64,000 bases of DNA, taken from Hericium rajendrae (Eukaryota > Basidiomycota > Agaricomycetes > Russulales > Hericiaceae). Location: assembly GCA_033439255.1 (NCBI GenBank), contig CM065881.1, positions 2,170,001 through 2,234,000 of the forward strand, written 5' to 3'. Position numbers and translations under genes: made by a program. How positions within the stretch are numbered: position 1 is the first letter of the stretch; each line of letters starts with the position of its first letter. The notes under the pieces were generated by a model. The model made no database searches and had not been told where the DNA came from. It was given only the letters and a program-made list of their open reading frames with translations. Below are positions 33,423 through 45,375 of the stretch, in pieces.

Positions 33423-33915
33423 AGGTGAATGTCGACTCGAAAGGGGATAGTGTACACTCGCCTGCTTGTTCCTAAGTCAAATGAAGAGCGTGACGTAGAA
33501 ATAGGACAAAGCGTTAGTCGCACGATATGGCTCGGAGGTTGGGGGGAATCAGCGCTGGTTCTAGTAGGGCACCACTGAGAGCTTAAGTAGCCTCGCGAGA
33601 ATGAACCAGATGTCAAAGCGATCCATCTTTACCATGGCAACCGTGCTTTGAGCCATCATGCATCGTGAGGCAAAGATGGGCACCAGGACAGTTCACGCTT
33701 TGTGCGTTATTGTATACTGCCCGAACCGGAGGGGCCCCTCTTCCTCAGACGCTTACTCCATATATCCTTCCCGGGCATCGCACTGTGTCCTCAGCATGCA
33801 TTCGATAGCGTCATCCCGAGCTACCCTCTGTGAGTGTCAATGGAGTGGCGTTTTCCCAAGGAGGCCAAAAGAATCCCAACGTCCTGTAGAATACAACTAC
33901 AACATAGTCAATGCT
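33423..33915. other. Intergenic between two F-box genes
   Basis: No separate gene is seen. The last bases (33,897-33,915) could belong to the upstream F-box gene if an intron near its 3' end is used; the protein would then end in GALTML. Confidence 0.4.
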
Positions 33916-35851
33916 CTAGACATAAGAGTGTGTCAATGTCCACACGAATACCAAGCTGAAGAAGATAACTGACCCTTCGTCGTCGTCCGCGAGCTCAGTC
34001 TCGACCTCAGTTTCGTCAAAATCATCGTGCTGAATCTCGTCACCGATTTCGCCATCCCAAGTCACCCGGGCCACTTTCTTCAGTACTTCGATCTGCTCCT
34101 TGCTAACGCTGCAGCGTCTAATGTCAATCACAGGGAATGGCTGAATATCCTTCCGCATGGTCAGCCATTCCAGCATTTTGTCATAGAAAAGGCCCTCCCC
34201 TCCCATAACCGGCATTACCACCCCAAATCCTATTGGATGCCCACAGTGCTCCAGCCGCAGCGTCTCCAGGTTCTTGAATAAGAGCGGCTCCAGCGTTGGC
34301 GCCGGCATTCCCGGCTCCAAACTACTGGTCTCGTGCGCTGTCATTGACGCCGCAAGTGCCCCGCTGAAGGACGCGGCATCGTTTCCTGAGATCGAGACGT
34401 GCGTCAAGGAATTGCATCTCCCGAAAAGGTCGATCCATTCCTGCGGCGACCATGCTGGCCAGGGGAACATTTTGGAATGGACGAGGACGCCAAGGCCGTC
34501 CAATGGCAACGCTCTGCACAGCGTCTCCAGCGGGTGCAGAGATTGCATATCGCGAGGAAATTTGATCTCCAAATCGGGGGGACCTCCGACATCGAAAGCG
34601 GATTGGGGATACATGGGAAGCATGTCGGGGCGCCGCCATGTTTGAACGGAGACACTCCCGACCACATCAATGTTCGTCTCGGCTATGAGCTTGTAAAAGG
34701 GCGGACAATCGGATCCGGCATTGGCATGGGCGATAAGGAAGGAGACAACGTCCATGATATGCGCTGCACCTCTGTTACATGATAGCGACACGGTGCAGGG
34801 CGGAGGGATCTTGATCCATCGCACTAAGCCGCTACATTCTAATGCTCCGTCGCCTAATGAGAGCTTCTTGAGGCACGGCAGTTCCACGGTGCGAATAGGA
34901 GCACTTGCGACCGTCCGAGGTGGCACAGGCAAACAGTTCTGAAAAAGCAGCTGCTCGAGCCTCGGCATTTTCTGGAGGGCATCAATCATCTGTCCGTGGG
35001 GTGAAGAATCATCCAGGGCTGAACCAGGTTGGGCTTCCGACTCTACATGCATGCCGCGGAGGAACTCGATGTGCAGGTGAGTGAGGTTGCCGCTGCAGAA
35101 GATGGATGAAGACCATGGCACTACGACATTCGCCAGCATTACACGGTTAAGGTGCGGGAAAGGCCCGCTGAGCGCATCGGTGGAAAGAGCCAGCTCGCCT
35201 TGCGAGCTCATAGTCAACGATTCCAACACGTTGGCGGGAGGTCTGAGGGACCGCACGACACGTTTTAAGTCTCGGGCGTATCCAGAAAGGGTGAGATGGC
35301 GCAGATGGAAGAAGTGCTGAGAGACTAGGCCCTCGCCGTAGTCAAGGTTGTAGCGATGGAAGTCAACGGGTGCCGTCTTGGAACGAGCCAGCATTGTCAA
35401 CGCCCATTCCATGCCAAAATTGAAGTTGATATTTGTCCAGAGGTTGGGATGTTGAACTGCAATTTGCCGCCATCTCTGACAGACGTGCGTTACGTTGATC
35501 CAGTCCAGGGAGTAAAGGCGATGATCAGAGGCACAGAAATCGAAAATGCGAGTGAGGATCTCTGGCGGAAGACAAGAGACGGGCAAGAGGGCATTTCGTT
35601 GCCTGCGTAAGGCACACATGGCAAGATGCATGGCGGACAACTCGTCATCAATCGTCTGTCGAGCTTGCAAGACGACGTCGTTGGAGTCGAAAGGCGATAC
35701 ACCTAGGATATGAGCTATTCGAGGTCGGACAAATGTAGACCAAAATTCATGCGCGCTGATAACGATAAATGTCACAAATCACGCAGGGAAAAGGTGCGGA
35801 TAAGACTGCGAACCTTGTCTTAGATTCTTCAAGTCCTTTTCGGATTGACAT
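33916..35851 (-). CDS. F-box protein (subtype A) with acidic tail, 625 aa
   Basis: Two exons: 35814-35851 (starting MSIRKGLEES) and 33916-35755. The first intron is in phase 2 and joins to SAHEFW, the same position and phase as in the 21.5-kb gene. The F-box-like domain is at about 75-122 (CLPPEILTRIFDFC, WINVTHVCQRWRQIAV, PNLWTNI). Later landmarks are VVPWSSSIFCSGNLTHL, LQKMPRLEQLLF and CNSLTHVSI. An acidic C-terminal stretch follows TWDGEIGDEIQHDDFDE. The last about 19 residues (VIFFSLVFVWTLTHSYV) look like translated intron: GTCAGT..CTAG could be removed to give a shorter end. It is a paralogue of the decayed fragment at 45.4-46.0 kb. Confidence 0.83.
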
Positions 35852-36005
35852 GGTTGAGACTCGGCTGTCCGTGTCAGACTTCAGTGTTGTTAAGAGTCGC
35901 TGTAATATGTAGGCGCCCATGGGCCTCTCATTTACGCTCCGATAGGCGCGCGTGTTCGGAGGATTCCGAATCTCGATTCTCAAGATCAAGATCTAAGATC
36001 TCAAC

Positions 36006-36019
36006 GTTCAACGTTGAAC
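36006..36019. promoter_or_regulatory. Perfect 14-bp palindrome upstream of an F-box gene
   Basis: GTTCAACGTTGAAC is a perfect inverted repeat 155 bp upstream of the F-box ATG at 35851. It is followed by three further TTGAAC copies to 36,042. Similar TTGAAC clusters lie upstream of the other subtype A genes. A dimeric regulator site is a guess. Confidence 0.35.
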
Positions 36020-36161
36020 TTGAACTTTCGTTGAACTTGAACGACCATGACCTTGCCGCAGAACTTGCCCGCGTACGACCTCGATGCCAGCGACCTTAGC
36101 CTTATATTATAATACTTGTCTTTGGCTGGAGTCCTTCTCAGCGTGGGAGGAGACATTCGCC

Positions 36162-37318
36162 ATGGACATCGAACAGCGCTCCCATGCCATCATGTTTGAG
36201 ACGGTATCTCCGACTGTTGCCGCACGCGTCCTCGGATACGGTTTACGCTTCGCCCATAGTCAAGCTGGCCGTTCTACGTTAATCCAGGAGATCAACAAAT
36301 GTAACTACTGGCCGGGCTGGCCCATTTATATGTTTTTGGGCTCATACGAGTCTGTGCGTTCCAACTTGCCGCGTCGCATCTCTTGTTCCGTCGCACTAAA
36401 ACGCATACAGTTCGCAATCCCAAGGGTCCCACACCTGACGTATCTCCCTCCCAGAGTCCCAAGCCCTCTTCGCAACTGGCTGTCCAGGATGCTGAACATC
36501 TGCTTCGGAAAACCTCGCTCACTGCTAAAGAACTGCGGAAACTCGTGAATGTGTTTCTGTGCATTTCTGTCGGCTCACCCATACGTTTGCGCAGACATTA
36601 TTGCGTGAAAACAACTGCTGTGTCTTCACTGGTGCCCGAGATAGAGCTTCAATCGATATCAACATGCTGCGGGCCGATCCGGCCATGAGAGCTAGTCGGA
36701 TGGAAATAGCGCATATCGTCAGTCAGTACTCGTCCGACGGGATTGAGGGGGTCATGCTAGCAGCTCGTGCAAAGGTATTCAAAAGTCGCTATTTGACATA
36801 TTTTTCTTGGCTCATCTTATTTTCTAATTCGATTGGGCAAGGACCACAGGTGCAATCATCGAGCGATTTGGAGGCTTGAACATCCACACATTGCCTTTGA
36901 CCAGCTCGACATGTGGCTCACGCCTGCGAAGGTACGTTTATCACCTAATATCCCTTGGGTCTGTGGGCTGAGGAGTGGCTAGACGAGCAATGGAGATCTT
37001 ATAGCCAAACCCTACGATGTGAACTATGTTTTTGCTCAGCAGCAGGTCCCTCCAGAGGTTCTCTCTCGAATAAGCTTTGGGATCCGACCCCGAATCGAGT
37101 TCACGCCTTTGAATGTGGGCAGCGAGGTGGTCCCAGCGCCCCACCCCGAGCTCATCGCCCTGCACGCGGCTTGTGCAAGAATCGCCCACATGTCTGGCGC
37201 CTCGGAATATCTTGAGGAGCTCTCCAGGGAGACAGACGCAATCTCAGTCATGACGGAACCGAATGCCGCGAACGAGTTGGCGCGGTCACTGAAAGCCCTG
37301 CAGCTCCACTGTCGCTGA
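36162..37318 (+). CDS. HNH endonuclease-like protein (HNH_2 type) with altered core
   Basis: Five exons, 36162-36300, 36351-36544, 36595-36774, 36842-36931 and 36983-37318, give an open 312-aa frame. The domain order of the basidiomycete HNH proteins is present: an N-terminal helical part, a Pro/Ser linker, LLRENNCCVFTG, MEIAHIVSQYSSDG, HIAFDQLDMWLTP and a C-terminal ELIALHAACARIAHMSG. The part between AHI and HIAFD is wrong. The usual ERFGGLNI is encoded at about 36,857-36,880, but in the +1 frame, and the following Asn-containing strand of the HNH motif is missing. The spliced frame reads unrelated residues there. The first and last His positions of the motif remain but the middle Asn does not, so nuclease activity is doubtful; this may be a gene in decay that happens to stay open. 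Confidence 0.65.
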
Positions 37319-37905
37319 TATGCTCTATTCTCCGCCGTTCCCCGCAGCCTTGCAGAACGAGCCTACCATTGACTCGAAGTCACCAAATCTACGCTTTCTT
37401 CCCCACCCTTTGGGAATGAAGGCAACTTCGGCGCCGCGGATCCGATTTTCGTGGACAACGCATGGGTCAAGCCCAGTTCAAGCATTGCTTGTCACTGTAC
37501 TCTGATTGGCTTGATGATATGAAGGTTACTGTGCCGGAGGTGGAAATAGTTTACTACTAGGTGTGAAGACTTTCTCTGCGTTCTCGCTAGATATCCGTCG
37601 ACCTGTGCCGTCATAGAAAACCCGGCCACTCATCAGCGCATACCTATAGATTTGTTCAAACCGTACTGCATATCTAGTTCGCTGCGAGCAAATTATCCTA
37701 TACAGAGGGAATACTGCATACCATCACATCCTTGTTGATGGCGTGGCACTGCATTGAATGTCGGAAGTCGCGGATACTAGAGGTGTAATCTATGAATATT
37801 CCTGCCTTCCAGGCAGTAGAGCAATTCCCAGCACTGAGCAACTGGCAGATATAGAATGCAGGAGATTATATTATCCAGTTTTATACACCGTCACAATCAT
37901 ACAGT
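37319..37905. other. Intergenic, convergent 3' ends
   Basis: This lies between the HNH-like gene (plus) and Arp2 (minus). No gene is seen. Confidence 0.5.
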
Positions 37906-39436
37906 TCAGTTCTCCCCACGACCAAGCTTGTCCAACGAGCGGACACCCTGCTCGTACCACTCATCTCTCGATATCCAGAACTCCTCGCGCCCCTTCATGA
38001 TGTCAGCCAGCACCGCGCCGCCGAGGAACACCATGTGCTTCCGACGGGGAGGATCCTCAATTCGGATTTTAAATTTCTGGTATGCGGACGCTCAGGAAAC
38101 GAGAGGCCAAATGACAAAAAGAGCGAAACGCACGTTCAACCGAGACGGATCGCCGTTCAGCACGCGCGTCAGATACAGCTGCTTCATCTCCTTCTCGAGA
38201 CGGCTGGGCAGGCCGGGGTACATGCTGGACCCGCCAGACAGGACGATGTGCTTGTACAGCTCGGAGCGCACGTCGACGGCGGCGGCCTGGATGGTTTGGA
38301 AGAGCATCTCTGCGACGCCGGGCTGCTCGATGTCGACGAGGTGCGGCTGGAACATGCATTCGGGCGCTTCGAAACGCTCAGAGCCCACTCGGATTGTCCG
38401 GCCGTCTGGGAGCTGAAAGGCGAGGCCGCGTAAGACATGAGTAACAGTAGAGATGACGAGGGTCTTACGGTGTAGCTCTCGACCAGCGTTGTCGTTTCCT
38501 CGGCTAGTCTCGTATCCATATCAAGATCGTAACTTGCGGCATGCGATGTCAGTCCCGCGCAGAACGACCGTGCGATGTTCCCGGCTCACCTCACATAGCA
38601 AAGTTTCTCCTTCATTTCGCGGATGGTCTCAAAGTCTGCTGTTCGGTTGAAAGCGTAGCCGCGCATGAGCAGCAGCTTGATCAGGTAGCGCGTCACATCT
38701 CGCCCAGCAATGTCGAGACGTCCTGTCAGATGCGGAAGTGCGAAGCCGTCGTAGACGGGCACGATGTGTGTCACACCATCGCCAGAATCGACGACAACCC
38801 CCGTCGTTAGACCTGAGCATCAGGTAGATGGAGCAGACAGGGCCGATGCACGTTCAGAGCCCAAAGCACAATGACGGAGACGAGGAACCACTCACCCTGA
38901 GCATAGAGGGTCAATACCGCCTGGATCGCCACGTACACACCCTGGAACCCATACTCCTCGAACATAACCTGGCACATGCGCTGCCTGTTCGCGCGCGGAT
39001 TCATCGGCGGCTCAGTAAGGAGCACCTTGCGCCCTGCGGGATCGATGCGGAGCTTCTCGTAGAAGGTGTAGTCCCACAGGTGCTTCATGTCCTCCCAATT
39101 GCGCACGATGCCGTGTTCCATGGGCTGCGTGACCTGCAGGTAGTTGCGCAGCTCGGCGGCCTCGTCGCCGACCATGATGTCCTTGATGACGGCGTCGCCG
39201 ACCCGCTCTTCGGCGCGCAGGATCGGACGACCGATGATAGATGGGAATACTGCGACACGGCTGTGAGGCTGCGAAACTGGCGTTGGATTATTGGTACTCA
39301 CCGTGCTCGGGGAAGTTAGAACCTGCGTATCCGACTTTCACGAACTGCGAGCGGGTTGAGGTGAGACTTTCTGATTGAGTGACTATGCACTTACACCAGT
39401 TCCATTGTCAACTACCAGTGGAATCGAGGGATCCAT
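37906..39436 (-). CDS. ARP2: Actin-related protein 2 (Arp2/3 complex)
   Basis: Seven minus-strand exons (39395-39436, 39302-39344, 38896-39249, 38590-38812, 38469-38532, 38134-38412, 37906-38076) encode 391 aa, the usual Arp2 length. Actin-fold landmarks are in order: [116 protein letters not shown] and [23 protein letters not shown]. Arp2 pairs with Arp3 to nucleate branched actin filaments at endocytic patches and hyphal tips. Phosphate-binding loops (DNGTG, DSGDG) are intact. Strong identity to animal Arp2 makes the assignment secure. Confidence 0.97.
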
Positions 39437-40349
39437 GTCGAGCTGATCCCCTGAAGTGAATGTGGTTGCAGGAGTGTGGTGGGGGTTGTTACTGTCCGTG
39501 TCCGCGACCTCCGAGCTTCAATGCGGTGCCACTAACAGGGTCACTCGGGGTCCTCCCGGCGTACGCCCACAGCCTACTCTATTTTATTCAGGCCCACGAT
39601 CCTACGTTTATCAACGACTTACGACTTTGAGGACCTTACGGGCCCTAACTGAGGTGTGGCCCACACATATACTGTAGTGATACCACTCCGTTTCGGTGTC
39701 CAATTTCACGCTAACCACCAGCTTAGACACGCATTGGCATCGTGACTGATGAGTCCCAGAAGTATAACAGGTCAAACATACCAACTCTAGAGTGATGGAC
39801 TAAGGCCGACAATGGGGTTTGTAATCTATCTTCACAATTTCCGGTGCGAGATATGGCACGATACGGTAACTGTGATTCTCAGTTCACAGGAATTCTGGTG
39901 CATATAAATGCCCCGACTCGAATAACTCATAACCAAGGCGTATCCCTTCGTAACCCACAGCGATATAACTTCACATGCTCGACGGACCATAGATAACGAA
40001 TTGGCCGCTCATATACATCTTGCCATGTGTGATAGCGTGGTTTGAGAAGCACTTGAGAAGCACTTGCAATGCGGTTTCGACGACTTTTCGAAGACGCTCA
40101 TGTTGGTATAGGGTCGTGCAAGGTGCGTGGGATATCAGTCTGCAGGCGTCTAGATGATGCGATGGCAAATCTCATTCCATGCTCCTTAGCTGCAGACCGC
40201 CACGCACACTCCACGCACTCGCGCTCATCATGGCATTTCGAGAGAACGTCAGTCCTTCATATTCGCTCTCAAACGATATATTCTGACTTCAGAGCTAGAC
40301 ATCTCCTCAGCCACCAGCAACCTCCGAGCACGGTCGAAAGGACAAAGTC
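39437..40349. other. Intergenic, divergent promoters of Arp2 and the NLR
   Basis: Only short frames. Nothing recognisable beyond promoter space shared by the two divergent genes. Confidence 0.5.
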
Positions 40350-43300
40350 ATGTCTGCCTTGTCGACCTCCATCGATACCATCAACTGTGTCAAGGACGCC
40401 ATCCCAAATGAGATCGCAAAGGGGCTGCTGTCCACTTTTTCGGGAATCCTGAGCGCTGTCAAGGTAAGGCTCAGGCAGTCCTGATCACGACCTAATCGCG
40501 ACTCATCTACGTCTAGAATACGATCCGCAACAAAGAGGACTTCGAAGAACTCGCTCGGCAATGCTACGAGATCAGCTTTTTGGTCTGGAGGGCGACAACG
40601 GCCACTCCGAACAAAGCGCTGAGTCTCCCTGTAACGCGAGCCATCGACGATCTGAAGAAGTAAGGATATTGTCGTCGCTCGATTAAGTGTCTCTGATCAG
40701 CGCGAAGATCTGTGGATAGTATACAGGATATTGTTGCAGACAGATCTAAAGCTGGTGTCGCGTCGCGCATGCTTTCTGTCACTATCGACAAGGAGAAGAT
40801 CACGAGTTGGCAGCAGGATCTCAGTCGGTTCCTGCAGATCTTCAATGTGGGCCTTTCCTTGATCTACTTGCAGCCCGAATATTAACTGATGTTGTCGTGA
40901 AGACGGAGCTTAACATTCTTACGCAGGTAAGTTGGAAGAAATCATAGCAATGTTCGAGCAGTTCCGTCTCCAGGCAGAAACAAAGTGGGTCATGGCACCC
41001 CTCGATCGCAGCTGCCAAGCTGACTTTGATCCAGGACCACTGCGCAGGGCGCACTTCCTCCGAGCAAACCTTCCCTCTTCGTGGGCCGCGACAATCTCGT
41101 TCACGAGGTGTCGGGCCTTTTAGCTGAATTTCGCCACGTCGCCCTTCTCGGTACTGGCGGCATCGGAAAGAGCTGCTTGGCCAAAGCTGTCCTCAATGAA
41201 CCGGCCATCGTGACGAAGTTCGGCGCCCAGCGCTATTTTATCCGATACGACGATATGGATGCGTCCCAGGTCTCCTATGAAGTCTTCTTGGATCGCGTCG
41301 GTGGTATTCTCGGTCTCGCTCTAGGTGCAGTCGACCCTCTCAGCGTGATCTCTACACATCTCTCGTCGGTGCCTTCGCTTTTGATTCTCGACAATGCGGA
41401 AACGTTTCTGGATGCTGCTCAGGATAAAACTCGTATCGCAGATGCTGTTGACAGTCTTGGCGCTCTAGCTTCGACTGTAGTTCTGCTGACGAGTCGTAGT
41501 CGGGCTCTTCCGTCGAATATTCTCTGGAACGTCATCGCTGTCCCTGCCCTCGAGCCCGTCGCGGCGCGCGAAGCGTTTACCGCTGTGTATCACAAGCCTA
41601 TCAAAAAGACAGATGTGATCGACTCATTGCTCCAGTCTTTGGATTGCCATCCCCTGTCGATCAATTTGCTTGCTCACGCCGCACGAGAGAACGACTGGTC
41701 TTATAAAGAACTGCTGGACACTTGGAATAAAAAAAAGATTGATTTGCTGCATACTGGTGACGGCAAAAGCCAGAGTTTAATTGTGACGTTAGAGCTGTCG
41801 CTCAACAGTCTGTCACTCAGAAAGCTAGGAGACAGTGTGCTTCACGTGCTGCAGATTATTGCCTTCCTTCCACAAGGCATCGATAGACGAGAGCTCGATG
41901 GTCTTTTTCCGTCGTTGCCTGGCGCGTCTACGATTGTGGATGCGACCTGCAAGCAGTCGATTACATACCGAAGCGGCGACTTCGTGAGTATGCTGGCCCC
42001 TGTGCGACTCTATATCTCTACGTCGTATACTCAATCATTGCCCCAGTCTATACCATTGTTGATGGGTGTACGCACTTATTATCGTGATCGTCTTCAGAAA
42101 TGTGGCTTTTCGCATGGAAAGATCATCGATGAAGGTGATTGGATAAAGGCCGAGGACATCAATGTTGAACGTGTCGTTACTCTGGAATTGAGTCTAGCCG
42201 AAAATATCATAGTCGCGTGCAATATGTGCGCAAATTTCCTATACCACTTACAAATCCATAGCCCGCGACCAACGACCCTGCGCACCTTGATAGATGCTAT
42301 TGCAGTCCCTAAAATAGCCTCGCCCAAGTACAATGGACGGTCCTTAAGGCTCTGGACTGGTATTCGCTCACTGCTGGGCAAGAAAACCACAGATGGCGTC
42401 GACACCTCAGTCGTGATAGAGGGCAAAGGTCACTGCCTCCATGCATTGGCATCTTTTGCTAGCCCAATTTATGGACACGAAGTAATGTTCGACATATTGA
42501 CGAACGCAAAACAGCTGTATTCTTCCGTTGGCTCGAAGCGGATGGAGGCACTGTGCTTACGGCAAATTGGCCAACAGTACCGTCTTTGGGGTAGAATGGC
42601 GGCAGCAGAGAAATCATTTGAAGAAGCTGCTCATGCTATGCGCGACCTTAACGATGTTAATGTCACAGCAGATAAAGCTTACCTCGATTACGCTCGAGGA
42701 GCCACGATGGTTCGAAAAGGAGAGATGTCACGGGCCAAACTGTTCTTTTCAAATGCAGTTCAAGGATTCAACAGTGAAAAACGACCAGACTGGGCAAGGA
42801 GATGCCGGTTAATGTTGATTCAAATTATCAGTGAGCTTGGGTACCTTGAACTCTGGTCGGGCAACTATGCTCGCTCTCGAGAACATTTCAATGCGGTAGT
42901 TTCCCAGGCGCGACACTGGGATGACCTGTACCATGAGATTAAGATTAAGGGCCTCTTCGGGTTGTTCGAAGTAGAAATGTGTGACAAAAACTTTGTGAAA
43001 GCAAAGTATCTTATCAATGAAGTATGTGTATTAGAAAACAAAGGTAATGGCTCATATGGACAGTCAATGATTGAAGTAGTGTATTGCAGAGCAAGTCTAT
43101 ATGCAGAGGAGGGAAAATTTGATGATTCGAGGCATGAATTGAAAAAGATAATTTCTGAGCAGGATGCCATATTGTTCAACTATATTATGGGACGTACAGA
43201 GCTTCTCGCGGGAAATTATCCTGTAGCTCATGAATACTTCCATTTATTTATGAGAGACTGTGACGCAGATGCCAACGATCTCATAGAAAGGACTCGAGGA

Positions 43301-43549
43301 TTGCGGGCGCTCGGAGAGGTGGCTATCTGCCAGCAGAACCACGAATTGGCGAACAAACTTTTTAGTGAGGTTGAACAAAATATTAGAAAGATGCATACTC
43401 CTGCCGAGGCTATGTACTACGCTGAAACTTTCATGACACTGCCTGCGAAATTCAATGGTTGGACAAACTTTAGAAAAACAGACACTTGCCGAGATGGTTA
43501 TACGTCGGAAAATGGACGGGTCTCCCAAAACTACATGGACCAGCAATAG
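40350..43549 (+). CDS. NLR (STAND NTPase) with fungal N-terminal helical domain and TPR-like repeats
   Basis: Five exons, 40350-40463, 40517-40659, 40708-40846, 40932-40985 and 41048-43549, encode 983 aa. Residues 1 to about 150 form an alpha-helical domain typical of basidiomycete NLRs (IRNKEDFEELARQC, VDSIQDIVADRSKAG). A linker LPPSKPSLFVGRDNLV precedes the NTPase. Walker A is GTGGIGKS at 185-192, Walker B LLILDN at 261-266, a sensor-like LLTSRSR at 296-302, and CHPLSI at 351-355 is in the GLPL position. The C-terminal half has repeated helical pairs with an A-x-x-x-F/Y pattern, read as TPR-like repeats (GRMAAAEKSFEEAAHAM, GEMSRAKLFFSNAV, GNYPVAHEYFHLF). Such proteins are thought to act in non-self recognition and regulated cell death in fungi; the ligand is unknown. 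Exon 4 is uncertain: bases 40903-40926 would encode the family's TELNILTQ but are followed by GTAAG, which breaks the frame unless they are skipped. Confidence 0.85.
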
Positions 43550-43763
43550 CTACTGCAGATCAGACTTTGTGAACTATAGGCTGGACCAATATAATTCACA
43601 GCAACTGCGGTAGAACTACCTGATACATATCACTCCACAAGCATGCTTTCCTTCCTAACTTGAAGCTTCTATTGTTACGTCTGCTACAGATTGTGTCCAT
43701 CACGGCGAGGCAGCGTGAGCCGCCATTAAGAACACGCTTCCGTAAGACACATAGATTCTGTCA
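43550..43763. other. 3' flank of the NLR
   Basis: Nothing recognisable is seen here. Confidence 0.4.
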
Positions 43764-44294
43764 TTAATTCGTCTCTCCCAATCCTATAGTGAAGTCTCTT
43801 CCCCCCCCCCCCAATAATCGTCGGTCAAGTTTGTCCATGCCCTTGCGGGAATAGCTGGTCTTCCCAGCAGCGATCTGCGCAGTAGCGCTTGTTGTGCCCT
43901 TTTCCGAGTGCGATGCTGCAGATGACAATGTACGACTTGAAAGAGTCGAATTATTTGATGGCGCCACGTCTGCGTCATCTTGCTTGGTCGCATGTGCAGA
44001 GACTTGCTCGCCGGACTCCAACCGCAATGATGAACACAAACTCTTGGAGTCAGTATTCTGCACATCCGAAGGGCCAGTCGATGCTCCAGGTAAGTCGGAT
44101 CCACGCCACACTGTATTAGACTGGCGAGAAGAATGGTCATGTGTTTTGCAAAGAGTCTCTGCATCATCGGTCTCGAATTCAAGACTGGTCGAAGGAGCGG
44201 ATGATGGAGTCGTGCAGTTGTTGGAGCTCTCCGCTGGCAGGATGGGAACAGGAAGTGGGGTGTTCTCGGCATGGTCGATGCCAGGTTTAGGCAT
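43764..44294 (-). CDS. Hypothetical Ser/Thr-rich ORF, 176 aa
   Basis: An open frame starts at a true ATG. The product is low-complexity (Ser, Thr, Asp, Ala) and ends GRDFTIGLGETN, without domains or signal peptide. A run of 12 C at 43,801-43,812 encodes four glycines near the end. No homologue or intron pattern is visible. It could be the last exon of a larger gene or not a gene at all. Confidence 0.3.
   Translation of the reverse strand: MPKPGIDHAENTPLPVPILPAESSNNCTTPSSAPSTSLEFETDDAETLCKTHDHSSRQSNTVWRGSDLPGASTGPSDVQNTDSKSLCSSLRLESGEQVSAHATKQDDADVAPSNNSTLSSRTLSSAASHSEKGTTSATAQIAAGKTSYSRKGMDKLDRRLLGGGGRDFTIGLGETN
43801..43812. repeat. 12-base C run
   Basis: Homopolymer tract inside the hypothetical ORF. 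Its length may be affected by sequencing error, which would change that frame. Confidence 0.8.
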
Positions 44295-45375
44295 CGATAA
44301 TCCGGGGAGTGCTAGGGTCTAAGGGAGAGTTCGTAGACCTATGCTACCACCGGTCAGTAACACGGAAGCGCTGACGTTCACGGACCAGTACAACGATGCG
44401 GCAATCGTTTGCCAGCTATTCTGGCAGAGGGCGGACTGATGATGGGTAAATGGGGAGGCAAGCGGGTCTCATCAAGACAGCTAGTTATATCAGTAGAGAG
44501 GCACTTTGCTCGACAGCACGAGCCTAGTGGATGAACACAGAGAGAAGGCAGTGGACAATAAAAAAATGGGATGTCCCTACGCTATGATAGGATCTGAGGG
44601 TCGCGATCTTGCATTTTATCCCTGTCCAAGCTCTCCAAACATCAATTTTTGACAGACGCCACAAAAAGATAGAAGAAGGGTGTACGGACACCGAAAGTAT
44701 CCAGTTGTCTATACGGTTGTGCGCCGGGCAGTTTCTAGGTCTAGGTCTCGGCTTGCGGCCACGGCCAGCTATCGACTCTGTGGCGGCGTATTGTGGCGTT
44801 TTGGTACTCATGACGCTGATGGTACGAGGAGACGTGACAACATGGAATACCACAAACTCCGAGTCAAGAATACAAGAACGGACGATGAACGAACGACTCC
44901 GAATGGGGCGGCGGTGGTGGGCGCTGGCACCACGTACCGCTAGGTACCGCCGCGCCTAGATGATCCTGAGGTACGAAGCGATGAGTCCTGTCTTTGACAA
45001 TGAGTTGTGTAGGGATCGTGTTGAAGATCAGTACAAGGGGAAGATAATATGCATGTGTGAGCCGAAGAACACATACTTACCACACTTGAGAGACTAGCTG
45101 CGCCACCGCAGGCCAGGCAGGGCCAGGCACGTTGTTCTGGCCGCATCTTGGGCGTTGTTTACTTGTTTCCAATCACCAAGCCCCCTTAGTGCACAGATTC
45201 TCCACGACCACGTATGATAACTTACCTCCATCTCACTGTGCGACCTCGTCTCCATCAAGCTGAAATCCCGGTTTTGGCAACTTCCACGGTCGGGCGACTA
45301 GTCCTTAAGGTTAGCTTCGATTTCGATCGTACCCCAGCTTCCACACAACGCTCATTACACAGGGGTCAGCAACGG
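44295..45375. other. Intergenic, no supported gene
   Basis: Short frames on both strands (for example 44609-44959) lack motifs. The 3' part may contain unrecognisable remains of the F-box fragment that follows. Confidence 0.4.
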
